Shown here: piece by piece, positions 48,354-60,678 of the stretch
Position numbering within the stretch: position 1 is the stretch's first letter
Layout: each line of letters begins with the position of its first letter
NCBI GenBank assembly: GCA_035771165.1
Contig: JAWNZC010000223.1
Coordinates: 399,501-463,500 of the forward strand
DNA: 64,000 bases
Source: Paragorgia papillata
Taxonomy: Eukaryota > Cnidaria > Anthozoa > Scleralcyonacea > Coralliidae
Direction: 5' to 3'
Made by a program: the position numbers and the translations under genes
Notes under the pieces: model-generated
What the model saw: only the letters and a program-made list of their open reading frames with translations
Databases searched by the model: none
What the model was told of the DNA's origin: nothing

Positions 48354-50853
48354 CTTGACCAGTAAATTTCTTGATGCCCTGATGTTTTTTCATCAATCGG
48401 GGAATGTGATACACCATTCCATGCATGTATGGAGTGACCTTGGCCTTTGTGTAGCCTTGGCTAATTCCACTAAGGGATGTAAAAAGAGACACCCATGCCT
48501 TTGCCTTAGAGTAAAGGGATTGAATTGTATCAGCATGTGATACTTTCTTCACAAATTATACAGTAACTTAACCAAAATATTTAGCATTTTTAGTTTATAT
48601 AAAGAAATGTCATTTACAGAGTAGTACCCTGTTCATTACCTTTTGAAAGTAGTCACCAATGTGACTACCAGAAGGATTGTTTTCATCAAACATTTTGTAA
48701 AGCTCATAGAAGTCCTGATTAGGACTTACCTTTCACTCTTGTGTATTGTGCACCAAATGCAAGCATAATAGGAGGTGGCACATTTCATTCCAAGAAGTAT
48801 CAGAAGAAACTAAAAGAAAAATTATGGTGTGAATGTTATTACTAAATTGAAAAGTACATACCTGTTAACTTCAATATAGACTTCAATGTGCAAGTGTCAT
48901 TATTGTATATACTATATGAAGAGGTTAATGGACAAGGAATGCAAGTGTTTTTTTATGGTTGCTGTATAAATAATACTTTACTATAATCTCCACCCAAGAA
49001 CATTTCAACAGGTATATCCCTTTCATCAACAGTGACATGGCCTTTCTTTACAATATTGTTTATTGCATTAAACAGATGGGCACATGAATACTTCAAAAGG
49101 CCATAACTTTCTTGGCCTTTTATCACTGCCACTGTATGATTTCCTGGTAATGAAGTAAACATAACAAAAATGATGAGCAAAGAGCTACTAGCGTCATGGG
49201 GATGAGTGATTCCTGTACTGAGTGACCCCAGCTCATTCTACCAGGATTAGAATGATTAGGGTCATATTAATTATTTCATTAGGGTTTGTGATGGGAAAAG
49301 CTACCCTTTATTATTTTGAATTCATTAAATCTGGGGATCATACATCCTTAGGAATTAGTATGCAGTGTGTTACCTTTGGATGACATGACATCATTTTCAA
49401 CAATTGAGAAGGACATGATGACAAAGTTGGTTAGGCGGGTCATTTTTGCTCCATCCCCACTGATTTTGACTTTTAGTTTTCCACCATCTGGTATTTTGGC
49501 TAGATCAGTCTACAATATAATAAATAAATAAATAAATAAATAAATAAACAAAAGAATAAATAAACAAATAATTAAATTAATTAATTAATAAATAAATAAA
49601 TAAATAAATAAATAAACAGATATTAAATGGCTGGGTGGATTATGAATATATGACGGGATGGATGGATGGATGAATGAATTAATGAATCAATCAATCAATC
49701 AATCAATCAACAAACGAATGAAGGCAGGATGGATTGATAATTATAAATAAATAGGTAACTATACGGACCACTGCTTTCAAACAGACAAAAATTGTCAACT
49801 GTTTCCTTACTTTATTCTGCAGCTCCCTCTCAAAGTCGAGTTGTGCACCTTCTGCTTTTCCTGGTGTTCTGGTGATATGGCATAACTGATTTAAGTTGTT
49901 CTTGCATTGCCTGACCAGATATGAGCGAGGAAGACCCAGTTCATGGTAAGCTGATTCACTGATGGAGAACTTGTCAGTAATGAAAGCAATCTCTTTCACC
50001 TTCTCTTGTACATCCTGGGGGAGATCTTTGTAGGACTTTAGGCCATACTCTGCGCTCTGAAATTCCATTGTGTGTGGGTTGCCTTTTCCATCTTTGAATT
50101 CGACACAGCTCAATTTGAGGCCAAACGTCTCTGCAAACCACAACGTTCTCTCAACCTTTTTTTTTATTTGCATAGTTTTCGACGCTGCTCCTTCAATTCC
50201 GTGATTTCGTTCCCACTGTTTTCCAAATTCTGCAGTTCCTCCACCTTCTCTATACACCCATACAAATGCTCGTTGGTTCTTCTGACTTTTTGCAGGTCAG
50301 CGTGGAGTTCCTCGGCTTTCTCTTCTGCTTGGTTCTTGACTGCGATTGCCTGAAGTAAACTTTGATAAATGTCCACGCAGCGTTCCTGCAGACTTTCATT
50401 TTCCTCTTGTAAGATCTTGTTATGTTCAATTTGGTCACGTAGCTCTTGTTCAATTTCGGAAACACTTTGAACTTCGCTGTTTCTTATGGCAATCTTCTTT
50501 ACTTTCTCTGCAAATGTGATATAGGCATGTCCTTTCTTTTCACTGAAATGTTTCTTGACCGTAGAAGTTATTCTCCGTATGTGGTTCTCGATTCTCATGC
50601 AATCTTCTTTTATCAAAATCGTATGCTTTCCTCTCAGAAAAGCATTCAGTATATCCACAAACGTTGGCTGGAGTGCGCGAGCTACTTCCTTAAAATCATA
50701 CCAGCTTTTCAAACACTGGTTTGTGACGTGTATTGTCATGAATAATTCATCTCTGTCAACGTTTTGTTTTCTTATGTATGCAAGACTGTGCTCAGAATTA
50801 ACACAGACATCATACTTGAACTTTTCGAAGTCATAAGAAAGAATATCAGCCAT
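48354..50853 (-). pseudogene. Multi-exon invertebrate gene of unknown function, decayed
   Basis: ATG 50853 (MADILSYDFEKFKYDVC). Exons read: 50853-49811 (helical and coiled coil EENESLQERCVDIYQSLLQ; then, after a shift at the A-run near 50157-50165, FGLKLSCVEFKDGKGNP and LPRSYLVRQCKNNLNQLC), 49509-49374 (KVKISGDGAKMTRLTNFV), 49143-48977 (DIPVEMFLGGDY), 48809-48730 (FLLILLGMKCATSYYACIWC), 48714-48640 (DFYELYKMFDENNPSG) and 48504-48354 ([24 protein letters not shown]). All junctions obey GT-AG and keep phase except that exons 4 and 5 are only 15 nt apart (GTAAGTCCTAATCAG), so an internal deletion removed exons between. From memory this resembles multi-copy uncharacterised genes of cnidarians; no function can be assigned. 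Confidence 0.65.
49512..49720. repeat. (AAAT)n and (AATC)n microsatellites in an intron
   Basis: AAATAAAT repeats at about 49515-49620 and GATGGATG/AATCAATC repeats at 49655-49710, within the first intron of the gene at 48354-50853. Confidence 0.9.
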
Positions 50854-51145
50854 TTGTGGAACTTGCCGCCCGACAGGAGCCGGTAGCATAACCACAGCGA
50901 TAAACAAATATTAAATTTCGCGCAGTTAGCCGCGCTTGTTGCGTTTCTCTCCAGGCCTTTTGAGCGAATGGGGTAACGCTGCTGTACTAGCAGACTGCAG
51001 GCTTAGAAAGCCAGGGTTTCAGCGAAGATTTCGATACCCAACATGCTATATTTTGGAGGAAAATTCAGCTTGTATTCAACACAAAATCGCATACCGAAAA
51101 TTTCGAAGTAACCTGACGAAATTTCTTTGCCAAAATTACATTAGA

Positions 51146-51175
51146 ATGAACCAAAATCACAAGAAAAAGGGAAAG
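51146..51175 (+). CDS. Possible tiny first exon, divergent gene
   Basis: ATGAACCAAAATCACAAG... gives MNQNHKKKGK and ends GGAAAG|GTACGTTTT, a fair donor. It is divergent to the gene at 48354-50853 with about 290 bp between starts. Weak evidence. Confidence 0.25.
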
Positions 51176-54100
51176 GTACGTTTTCGTCGAAATTCATTAA
51201 ATTTTTGAAGGCAAGTAAAACATAAGCTGCATTTCATAGGTCGAGTTTGGCAAATTACTTGCCGTGTATCGATCCTTAGATATTTTATCTCAAGCACTGG
51301 AATTTTCTCTATTTCCCCCGCAGTGACGGGTCGTTAATAGGGATTTAACTGCCTGTTTATCGCGAGTGGAAGTCATTCGGAGGGAAAGGTAAGTAAGGGC
51401 GGATTTAACGTTAGTCAAACAAGTCAAACGACTAAGGTGAAAGAAGGTGCAGAAGAAAATCTCTTTCTATAGTTTAATAGTTTTCCCGTATATTCACTCC
51501 TAAAATCTACAAGACTAGCCGAGTCAATAATATCTAGTTACTCTGGTCACGCGAATATGATACGCACGCAGCGCTGTGTAAACAGAGCGCGGCTTAGCTT
51601 TGTTCTTCATCTTGCCTGATTTGTGCTATTGTATTAGCCACGGTGATTGGCTAAATACCTAAAACGAATTCTATTACGCTCGTTCATTGGTTTGCCTGAT
51701 TTCGTTCTCTTTTTTTTTCCTGATTTGGACCATTATATGACTTATTCTCATTGGTTGAATTTTCGCAGAAGCTCTTTATCATGAACATTGATTGGTTGGC
51801 GGCATTATTCTTTGTAGTTCTTGCCTGCTCTGCCGACTGATCTGCTGTCGAGACTGCCGATTCTGCCGAACATAAACTATGTATAGTAAGAGTCAGACTG
51901 GGAGAGCTCTTTCAGTTTCGAACACATTTTGAACATGACTTTACAAACGTGATAAAACGTGTAGTATCCACTTCAATTAAACAGCAGTGATGATTCAATT
52001 GTCCCGATCGGTATAGGTAAGTTTTAACCCTTTGGTTGTCAGACGCGCAATTCTTGACACTGGCTAAGACCAGAAGGTATTATAACTCGTCAAAGGATTC
52101 AAAGAGGCTTAGCAGTCAAACTCAAACGGTTAAGAACCTATCGCGGTAACTATAATCCTTTGATTGTCAAAGGCGTATATATAGACGCGTCGTTAATAGT
52201 AATCTATTCTGGTTGAAAGACTTGTATGGGTTAGTAAATTTAATAGCTCGAACATGAATTATTTAAATTGAACCATATGGTTCTGCGTAAATATTGCACA
52301 ACATGAGAAACATTAAAAGTTTTAATTGTTTGGTTGCCTCGTGTACCTCTTGATGTTTCTCACACGACCAGATCCTAGCCTCAGTAGCCTGGAATATCAT
52401 TCAAAATATCTAAAGTGCTTAATGATTTTGGTAACATGATTCTTTGATCTTGTGAATGAATGTCTTAATGTGTACGTTCTGATATGCTATTCAGGATTTC
52501 CGTCAGGTGCGTAGCAGCTTATTAATAAATTATCTTCAGTTCTGGCAGCTTAAGATTTTAATAGCCTGCTTAAGATTTGATTTATTGGATTTTCCCCCGT
52601 TATTTTATATAATTTTAAATGTATTTGTAGTCAACGTATCGCTAATAAAACGTCCAATTTCTCCCTAAATTTATTTTGACACCTTCCAGGTTTGATAAAA
52701 TGCGCTATTAAAAACACGATTTAAAACTTTTAAAACGTTCTTCAAAGTACCGTCAGAATGCAGGAAATGCCATTTCAGAGGTCCAAATTTCAAAAATTTC
52801 CGGGGGCAAAAAAAAAGGTGAAAAAAAATTCTAGATCCGCCCCTGGGTAAGGTTTCCTCGTCTCAGATATGTTTTTTTGCAAAAATATTAAACATATGTG
52901 CCACAATAATATTCGACGTTGGCAAACTAAGAAATATCATTGGTTATAGTTCTATTTCCCGTCGTTTGCCAACTTCTCAGTGTAGGCTCGGTAATTTTCA
53001 ACGGCCATTTAAAGAGAACGTTGCGCGAATCCGCTGTTGGCACGCGGGCTCAAACTCCTAAATTTCTGGCCATGTTTATCTTTTCGTTCGCCTTTATTTG
53101 TGCAGTGCACCGTCAGTGAACCCATTGTATTTTAGTATAATGAAGAAATTATCCAACGGCAACATTTCAGTTAAATCACTCAACCGTGCTATTAAAATAT
53201 TAATAAACCTAAAACAAAGGATGTGCAAAGGTGTTGAGGTTCGGTTCAACATAAAATCACAGCTCATTATAGGCGCTTTGATGTTTGCTGAGTTTCCAAA
53301 CCATATCTCTATTGACTGTGATTTGACATGAATACAATTTAATTTTTTTTTAAAGGTTCGTTTAAAAAAGTTTGGAATTTATTCTAATATAAAATTCATT
53401 ACAACAATACACAAAAGCTGGTATTACAATATAATCTTTATTATATACTTTAAAAATATGCATTAATCCGATTGTCAAACGTTTTAGCAATCATACTTTT
53501 TACATTTCATTTATTGAAAATGAGATTAAATCGTGATTTTTTGGTATTGTTAATTTAATTTAAAAAATATTCCTACATTTGTGCTACATTTTTGTACGTC
53601 ATTCTAATTTATTCCTACTTTTCCTAAAATTTTAGTCGATTTTATCATATTTTTATTTCACCCACCAGAAATCGTGCATTATACTAATGCTTTCTAGTCA
53701 TTTGTTCACGATCACATGTATGTCCACAGGAAACCCAGGCGAACTATTGGGCTTATTTTAAATAAATTGTTGTAAAAAGTAAACTATACGCATTAAAACT
53801 CAATAAAGACTATTGAAAGTTAAATAAATGAAAATACATACCACTTCGCTGCCATTGAATTATCACCTGTCGCAAGCGATAACCCGCAAAGCCTGTGCCC
53901 GCCCCAGCCTGTGCCCGCCCCAGCCTGTGCCCGCCCGCGCCCTACCTAAAGAAAGGAAAGGACGGAAACAAGACGTCTAGAATTACACATGTCGCCATGA
54001 ATTCTTCTCGATTTTTCTGCTTTAAACGCACTTCTTTCAAACCTAACTGACACTAGGCACACAAATGATAATGTAGAGTTCTCCAAACGAAAACACGAGA

Positions 54101-54467
54101 ATCGCAGAGCTAAAATTCGCTCTCAAATCCGTCGAAGAAACGGTAAAATACGGCTTTTAGTATCCGTAGAACCGATTGTCTGTGCAGTTCCGGAAGTCGT
54201 TGTGTCACGAGGAAATTGTTGCCCAACCAAATCAAACATGATTTGACACCGAATAACAAACAAGTTCAAATTTTTTCTGCAGTGGGAGTAGGGGACAGTA
54301 AGAATTGTTCACAACAAACCCATGGGGGGGGGGGGGGGTTGGACACGGTCCGAAAAGGATGATGGTACTAACGCCAAAATCGATTCATTTGCATCTGACC
54401 ACAGACGAGGAGTGATCTCGTCTGGGTGGACTCGATGCGTAAAATCTTTTGAAAACTCGTCACAGCT
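51176..54467. other. Host spacer, no supported gene
   Basis: No domain-bearing frame. A 77-codon frame at 53098-53331 has no features. A G17 run lies at 54323-54339. Confidence 0.6.
53893..53946. repeat. GC-rich 17-bp tandem repeat
   Basis: Three copies of CCTGTGCCCGCCCCAG, standing out against AT-rich surroundings. Confidence 0.9.
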
Positions 54468-55708
54468 GATCCAGTCTAGCAGTCGAATATCTAAAAGCGG
54501 CAATTAATGGGCACAATGTCTTTATAACAGGACAAGGTGGTTCTGGCAAATCGTTTCTTGCAAAAGAAATTTTCAAAAAGCTAACTTTGGCTGGGAAAAA
54601 AGTTGCGATAATCTGTTCCACCGGAATTGCATGTACAGCGTATGGTAACATAGCAAACTCAGTTAGCACTGTCCATTCGTTTTATGGTTTGGGTACAGCT
54701 GATCTGCCGTGGTCATCTGTCGTGGATCGTTCCCTGACAAACAATTTGGTTTGTGAGCGAGTGCGAGCTTATTATTGTATTATATGGGATGAAATCAGCA
54801 TGGTAAGCAGACGGGTTTTTGAAATAGCCAACATGATACACCACAAATTATCGAGTGATCAGTGTGATGCGTTTAAACCCATGGGAGGAAAGCAGCTAAT
54901 CTTAGTAGGTGATTTTCTTCAGCTTCCACCAGTCCCAAACTTATTTGATCCAGGCAAATTTGTGTTCTATTCTCCTGTTTTTCTGAAAGCCGTTTTGCAT
55001 CGAATAGAATTACAAACAATTTGGTGTCAGGAAAATTCTGAAACTGATTTTATTGGGTGTTTGAAGGATATACGCATTGGGCAATGTGGTGAAGAGTCAA
55101 CTAAGTTTATCCATAGCTTGTCATAGCTACCCAGCTCCAAAACCAAAACTGCAGTTCACATATATGTTCACATATTGCCTTCAAAGGAACTGTTCAAGTT
55201 TGATGCCATTGATACGATATACAGGTGGTCTCGATATGCGGGATGCATGGATTATCAAGCTGATAAAGTTCTCCTTCTCAAACCTGGCTGTCGAGTCATG
55301 TTGCTGTGGAATGTATCAGACATATTAAGAAACGGCGTAACAGGTGTTTCTATTGGAACCGAAGGGGACAAACTCGTGGTTAATTTTGAGATTGTTGGCA
55401 GAGTTTCCCTAAACCGTGAGACGTGGGAGAAGAGGTCACGATCCGGAGAAATTATTGCTTCTCGTCGTCAGTTTCCAGGCACACTTGCGTATGCCATTAC
55501 ATGCCATAAATCGCAGAGTTTAACTGTATCTGCAGCTGTTGTACACTGTTCCAAAGAATTTAAGCCGGGACTTATTTATGTTGCACTCACCCGTGTTAAA
55601 ACGTCTAATGATCTGCAAGTTTTGGATTTCTCACCCGACCAATTACTTCCACCATCCCAAGATTGTTTGGATGTGTCTGCTTCACACGAAATCATACCTG
55701 TAACTTAA
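54468..55708 (+). pseudogene. PIF1-like DNA helicase, one shift
   Basis: Superfamily 1B helicase. Motif I is FITGQGGSGKSFLAKE (about 54526-54570), followed by CSTGIACTAYG (Ia), IIWDEISMVS (II, DEIS) and LILVGDFLQLPPV (III). After a break between 55126 and 55175 come WNVSDILRNGVTG, then YAITCHKSQSLTV (V) and YVALTRVK (VI). No in-frame ATG precedes motif I near its start, so an upstream exon or an earlier part is missing. It could be a host PIF1 copy or the helicase of a transposon; no Rep domain of a Helitron is seen nearby. Confidence 0.8.
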
Positions 55709-56457
55709 CACAAAACGAACTTACAGTCGATGAAGAGTTTGATGAAGTAAATCAAAGTCAAATGGAAGATGAAGGAGATATGCAGACACGTGATATCATT
55801 GATGCTTTTATGCAGGAGTATTTTGAGCGAGGGGAAACCCTCGATGATGATTTAAATCTGGAGACTGTCTGTATGATGTTTATGTCTGAAGACTGTCATT
55901 TGCTCTCAACACTACCAGCTTCATTTGATATCAAAGTTTTGTTGCAGAGTATGAAAGTACCATTAGCAGTTGCAGAGATTTCTACTGGATCAGCAAAGAG
56001 TAAGAATGAGGCAATTGATGATCTTTTATAAAGCAATGACCAGATCGAGTTACTTGGCAGCATCCTGTGGTCTCATTGCTATCAAATCGTTATGAAAGAG
56101 TCGTCATCAACTGCAGCTGAATCTTTGGAGATTTCTATGAAACAATGGTATGAGCATTCCAGAATGTTATATCTTCTTGTAACAAGGTCAGTTGATTATC
56201 TCAGACATCTGGAAATGGTTTTTGACACCCGACCATTGACACCAGTACAGAGTGCAATTGGTGTTCAGCTGACACAAATGGTGTATAAAACCTTTGTTAA
56301 AACTTCAGCTCGTTATAAACAGCAAGAATTGCCACAACGAGTCCTGGTGGATGTAAGGAACATGCCCTCAGAGTGTCTTGCCAAAGTACGCCATGTTGGT
56401 GCTTGGCCAATCCAGAAAGTGCAAATTTCAGAGAGAATATGGCTACAGCTGTATTAA
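55709..56457 (+). pseudogene. C-terminal extension downstream of the helicase
   Basis: A coding-like region in another frame than the helicase, beginning around 55700 (LTQNELTVDEEFDEVNQSQM), stopped at 56029 and resuming in the same frame to 56457. Landmarks YLRHLEMVFDTRPLTPVQSA and ECLAKVRHVGAWPIQKV are regular and probably a domain. It follows the helicase with no gap, so it may belong to the same decayed unit or to an adjacent exon. Function unknown. Confidence 0.45.
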
Positions 56458-56866
56458 CCACACGCAGGTCTGTCAATGAACGGTTAGAAATATGCAGTTT
56501 AATAAGAAAATATGGTTGTTTTGTTGTATTATTTAAACATTATGCATATTCAAACCTTAGGATCCATAATGAAGACCATTGGGCGGCCAGTGTATACGTT
56601 GTGGGCGATTAAGTTATTAGCTATAGCCTCTTCTTCGTTCTTGAAGTGAATTTTGATAAATTGGCGGTTAATATCAGCACCATCCAGAATGCACCAGTAC
56701 ACACTATTAATAAAAGAAAGCGCACATATTATAAGTAAGTATCTATATCTATCTCTCTCTATATATTGTATATATATTTATACAATAACCTGACGACTAC
56801 GAGCATTTTCATTTGTCGTTACCCATGCTCTATTAGATGACAGATGCACAGATTATGTCAGTGATG

Positions 56867-56926
<60 letters not shown>
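56458..56926. other. Spacer with (TA)n
   Basis: No gene. (TA)n at about 56868-56921, directly before the Penelope-like inverted repeat. Confidence 0.7.
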
Positions 56927-56927
<1 letters not shown>

Positions 56928-57115
56928 AATAGAAACTTTGTTAGCCATGTCTGGTATATAAACGTATTGATTTTAAGAAAGAGACTTCGTCAGACAAAAG
57001 GAGAAAAAGCAAAAACTTTATTCAGTCCAAACGTTTCACCGGTGAAGGCTTCATCAGTGGAATAACTTTGGCTCTATCTTAACATAAAACGTTTAAATAG
57101 TTAAAAAATTATGCT
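56927..57115 (+). repeat. Left inverted repeat of Penelope-like element
   Basis: 189 bp, nearly perfectly inverted at 58534-58723 (one extra A and two or three substitutions). Includes GGTGAAGGCTTCATCAGTGG, a hammerhead-like CTGATGA context typical of Penelope pLTRs. Confidence 0.9.
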
Positions 57116-57338
57116 AATATTGTACACTAAAAAAAAAAATATATATATATATATATATAATAAATTAATTCGGTAATGATGTGTATAGTAATGACGTTAA
57201 AATTGATTAGTCTTTCTATCAAATGCAGAGAAACCTGCCAACACAGCCATTCATAATATTAGTAGAGTATTTTCTTATCTCAAGTGCTTCAATGGTTTTA
57301 CGTTCACTAATTGATTTAATGTTAGAGTGAATAATTTT

Positions 57339-58534
57339 CTATGTTATATGAGGTCCTGCCTGGGGATTAACATCATGGGATTTCAAATGGGTATAGACAG
57401 TCTGGCTTTTCATGCGGAGGTGTTCTTTAATTCTCGAACCAATCGTGCGTCCTGTTTCACCAATGTAAACTAGATGGCAATGAGAGCATTCAATGTGGTA
57501 AACGCTATGCTTCATTAGCCTGTAAACAGAATCGATGCCTAACGTGCATGTTTCACAATCTGATGGACAGTTCTGTCTTTCTTTTGGCGCTGTGAAAACC
57601 CGCGACAAAGGTCGTCCATTCATAAACTGTGTTCTGATGTTTTTTACTCCAGATCGATGTATAACTGCTAATGTTTGTCGTTTTAGTTTCTCATCTATAA
57701 ATGGTATTTTTAGGCAAATATCACTTTCATGGTCTTCTTTAGAGGGTGGATTTCGTAGCGTGTGCTTAACGACTGCTCTGACAAATTTCTTTGGATAGCC
57801 ATTTAGAATAAATGTGGATGTAATTTTATGAAGTGATTGCGTTTTCGATGCCGAGTCAGTTGAACGGGCAATAGCTCTTCTCGTCTCTCCGATAATAATT
57901 CCTCGTTTATCTGATATAGGGCCGTGACTATCCCAAGGAACAATACATTGGTTATGAATCGGTTTACTGTAGAGTATTGTTGTAAATATATGTTTGTTTT
58001 GATCAAGCGAGACCATTGTATCAAGAAATGGTAATCGATTTTCCGTAGGAGTCTCAATGGTAAATTTCAATGCAGAATTTAGGCTGTTGGCTGTTGATAG
58101 TAATAGCTTTGGAGTTATTCTGTCCGACTTCCATGCGAGAAACATGTCATCAATAAATCGTTTCAATGCAATAGAATTATCAAACTTGCATAGTAATTGT
58201 GAATCAAGCTAATTCATATATATGATCGCAAGCGTTGGCGCAAGTTGTTTCCCATGGCGAGTCCTGTCTTTTGGGTATAGCTGTTATCTCCAATCAATAT
58301 TACATCACTTGTAAGACAGAGCCGAAGGAGCGATTCAAAATCTTCGTCACTTAAAGATGACAGTTCACAGTTCGATTTATGTTTTGAAAAGAAACGTTTT
58401 ACGATGGTAAAGATGCCAGGTGTGATCTCGTCTACACCTTCCAGTGGGATAGAGCCGTACAGGTTAGCGACATCAAGACTACAATAACCATGGACTTCCC
58501 CGCTATCGTTGATATCAGATAAGAACTCTATAAA
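57339..58534 (-). pseudogene. Penelope-like RT and GIY-YIG endonuclease, 3' part
   Basis: The RT part shows FFSKHKSNCELSSLSDEDFE, ILIGDNSYTQKTGLAMG (motif region) and, from 58166, RFIDDMFLAW (catalytic DD) and LPFLDTMVSL. The C-terminal endonuclease has CTLGIDSVYRLMKHSVYHIE, CSHCHLVYIGETGRTIGSRI (GIY-YIG) and ends PQAGPHIT. One break lies near 58200. The 5' part of the RT is missing here and instead occurs, inverted, at 59968-60642; the two share 174 bp (58361-58534 equals 59969-60147). Confidence 0.88.
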
Positions 58535-58723
58535 GCATAATTTTTTAACTATTTCAACGTTTTATGTTAAGATAGAGCCAAAGTTATTCCACTGATGAAG
58601 CCTTCACCGGCGAAACGTTTGGACTGAATAAAGTTTTTGCTTTTTCTCCTTTTGTCTGACGAAGTCTCTTTCTTAAAATAAATACGTTTATATACCAGAC
58701 ATGGCTAACAAAGTTTTCTATTC
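58534..58723 (-). repeat. Right inverted repeat of Penelope-like element
   Basis: Inverse of 56927-57115. The plus-strand ORF at 58701 starts within it. Confidence 0.9.
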
Positions 58724-59301
58724 ATATTATCGTACAGCGAAGAAAATAGTTCGCAATCTAAGTAACATTGGCTTCCTTCGAGATTGCAAACGTGATAAGA
58801 TAGTACCTAAAGGTCTACGTGCCACGAATATTCTTGCGAATACAACTAATTCTCCATTTGCTGAAGCCCTCGCCTATAAACACAGTCGACAATGGCTACA
58901 ACTAGCCCTCGATACACAGTACTACCGTCTATCGTGCATTCAATGGTGTGTCTTTGCATTAAATTATCATGAAGATCAACAACAACTCTTGGCATTACAA
59001 AACAGCCTACAGACAAAGAAACAATGTAAACTACAGAACCTTCTATACCACCAGAAAAAAAAAGAAACTCCATCTACTAAGCAGCAACCACAAGGCTTCA
59101 AGAACCTGTCAACGGAAGACCTTGATCCCAAACTTTTAACCATCTTGAACAAGGGACCCTCATTTATAAACGCCGAGCCGGAACATCTGCCAAATGCCTG
59201 CATAAAATCAAGAGCAAGTTTACAACTAGCAGTGGATAAACTTAAAGAACAGAGAACTCCTGAAAGTGCAATCAACGAGTTCAAAGGTGGTATCGCACGT
59301 A
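58701..59301 (+). pseudogene. Penelope-like N-terminal ORF part
   Basis: 200 codons (MANKVFYSYYRTAKKIVRNL) with LRATNILANTTNSPFAEALA and LDPKLLTILNKGPSFINAEP, the latter a typical Penelope N-terminal block. It ends at GGIA when the second element begins. The reading continues in the inverted fragment at 60642 (RIIDKCEHSGKALLN). The two parts meet at a shared CACGTA. Confidence 0.75.
59296..59301. repeat. Target duplication, left side of second element
   Basis: CACGTA, matched by TACGTG (inverse) at 60637-60642 in the inverted piece. A 6-bp duplication fits Polinton-type integration. The ORF continues across when one copy is removed. Confidence 0.75.
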
Positions 59302-59337
59302 AGTAGTATTATAGGGGCCGATCGACCCGTATTTTTA
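59302..59337 (+). repeat. Terminus 1 of the second AGTAGT element
   Basis: 36 bp beginning AGTAGTATTATAGGGGCC; the same 36 bp recur at 60643-60678. In the original arrangement these were the two inverted termini of one element. Confidence 0.8.
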
Positions 59338-59500
59338 AGGCGGCGCTAGGCGGCACTCATTAATATTCAGGCGGCGTTCTCATTAGTATTCAGGCGGCGT
59401 TCTCATTAGTATTCAGGGCGGCGTTCTCATTAGTATTCAGGGCGGCGTTCTCATTAATATTTAGGGCGGCGTTCTCATTAGTATTCAGTCCCATGTGGCT
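59338..59500. repeat. Array of about 23-bp GGCGGCGTTCTCATTAGTATTCA units
   Basis: Six or more copies of TATTCAGGCGGCGTTCTC with small variations; a similar array lies at 61008-61100. Confidence 0.88.
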
Positions 59501-59657
59501 ACGGAAGTAATTAGTGTTCAGTGTGACGCACGGTGTGATGCACGGTGTGACGCACGAAAGTAATTAGCACCTATGAAGTTGGTGATATAAACCGAGTGTT
59601 GCTGTGTCGGGACTGCATTAGTTTGGTCTTTCTCTGGTTAAGTACAACATCGCTGCA

Positions 59658-59967
59658 ATGGAATGTCTACATGGTAAATCTGCGTCTGTCTCAACAACCC
59701 GGAAGGGTACGTTTTGGTTCTGTGGACAGAAACCTAGTTGCGAGTTCTTTTGCCCAGAAGAAGATTGCTACATGTTTGGAAAAGCCGTAGCTTCCTTCCA
59801 TGAAAGAGGATGTATACATCCAAGGTGCTATGGCCATGGACGACTAGCACAGATGCGAATGGTTAAAGATAAGATGAAGGAAAGTTACGGGAGACCATGC
59901 TTTGTTTGCTCCGAACGAGGAAATCCCTGTTCGTTTTGGCAATGGGCTGATGTCTTCGAGGGTATCA
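59658..59967 (+). pseudogene. GRF-type zinc-finger protein, truncated
   Basis: ATG 59658 (MECLHGKSASVSTT). Two GRF-like fingers: FWFCGQKPSCEFFCPEEDC and PRCYGHGRLAQMR followed by RPCFVCSERGNPCSFWQWAD. GRF fingers bind single-stranded nucleic acid in TopoIII, APE2 and viral helicase-primases. The gene ends where the inverted Penelope fragment begins (after WADVFEG, about 59967); the visible frame continues 110 codons into antisense sequence. Confidence 0.75.
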
Positions 59968-60642
59968 ATGACAGTTCACAGTTCGATTTATGTTTTGAAA
60001 AGAAACGTTTTACGACGGTAAAGATGCCAGGTGTGATCTCGTCTACATCTTCCAGTGGGATAGAGCCGTACAGGTTAGCGACATCAAGACTACAAAAACC
60101 ATGGACTTCCCCGCCATCGTTGATATCAGATAAGAACTCTATAAAGTCATCTGTATTTTTAAGGTGGGCTGGTATATGTCTCAAAAGTACGTTGAGTGAT
60201 TTTGCCAAGTATTTTGATAGATTAGTAGCTGGAGTGTTAGTTGCCGCGTGTATCGGACGTCCTTTTAGATTTCCTTCTTTATGGTCCTTTGGTAGACAGT
60301 AGGCCGAGCAGGGCAAAGGTTCACTGCAGATGTTGCTTTTAAGGTTTTTCCAGAGCTTACAATCATCTTGTTGGTATTTGTCTGCGATTTTTGTAAGTTG
60401 TCCATTGAATCGTATTTGCTCTGTCCTAGGTAGGTTTAATTTCTTTTTTTTTTGCTGGTAATTTCCAGTTTCAATTGTACCTTTATGGACGATTTCTTCA
60501 TAATGGTTGGCATTGAGTGCAATTAACCGCTTCGATTTGTCTGTTGGAGTAATCACAATATTACTTGAAGGTCGACGATATTGTTGTCGTTTTGAGTTGA
60601 GCAGTGCTTTGCCAGAGTGTTCGCATTTGTCAATGATACGTG
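59968..60642 (-). pseudogene. Inverted Penelope-like RT fragment
   Basis: Reads IIDKCEHSGKALLNSKRQQ, VITPTDKSKRLIALNANHYE, RPIHAATNTPATNLSKYLAK, CSLDVANLYGSIPLEDVDEI: the middle of a Penelope reverse transcriptase including motif A (SLDVANLY). It links the N-terminal ORF at 58701 with the C-terminal part at 57339-58534. Confidence 0.85.
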
Positions 60643-60678
60643 AGTAGTATTATAGGGGCCGATCGACCCGTATTTTTA
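60643..60678 (+). repeat. Terminus 2 of the second AGTAGT element
   Basis: Identical to 59302-59337. Confidence 0.8.

Noticed and set aside
54309..54507. Gly-rich small protein
   Set aside because: Created by the G17 run at 54323; no conserved feature.
54468..56457. Helitron
   Set aside because: Helicase only; no HUH Rep motif, no CTRR end with hairpin found nearby.
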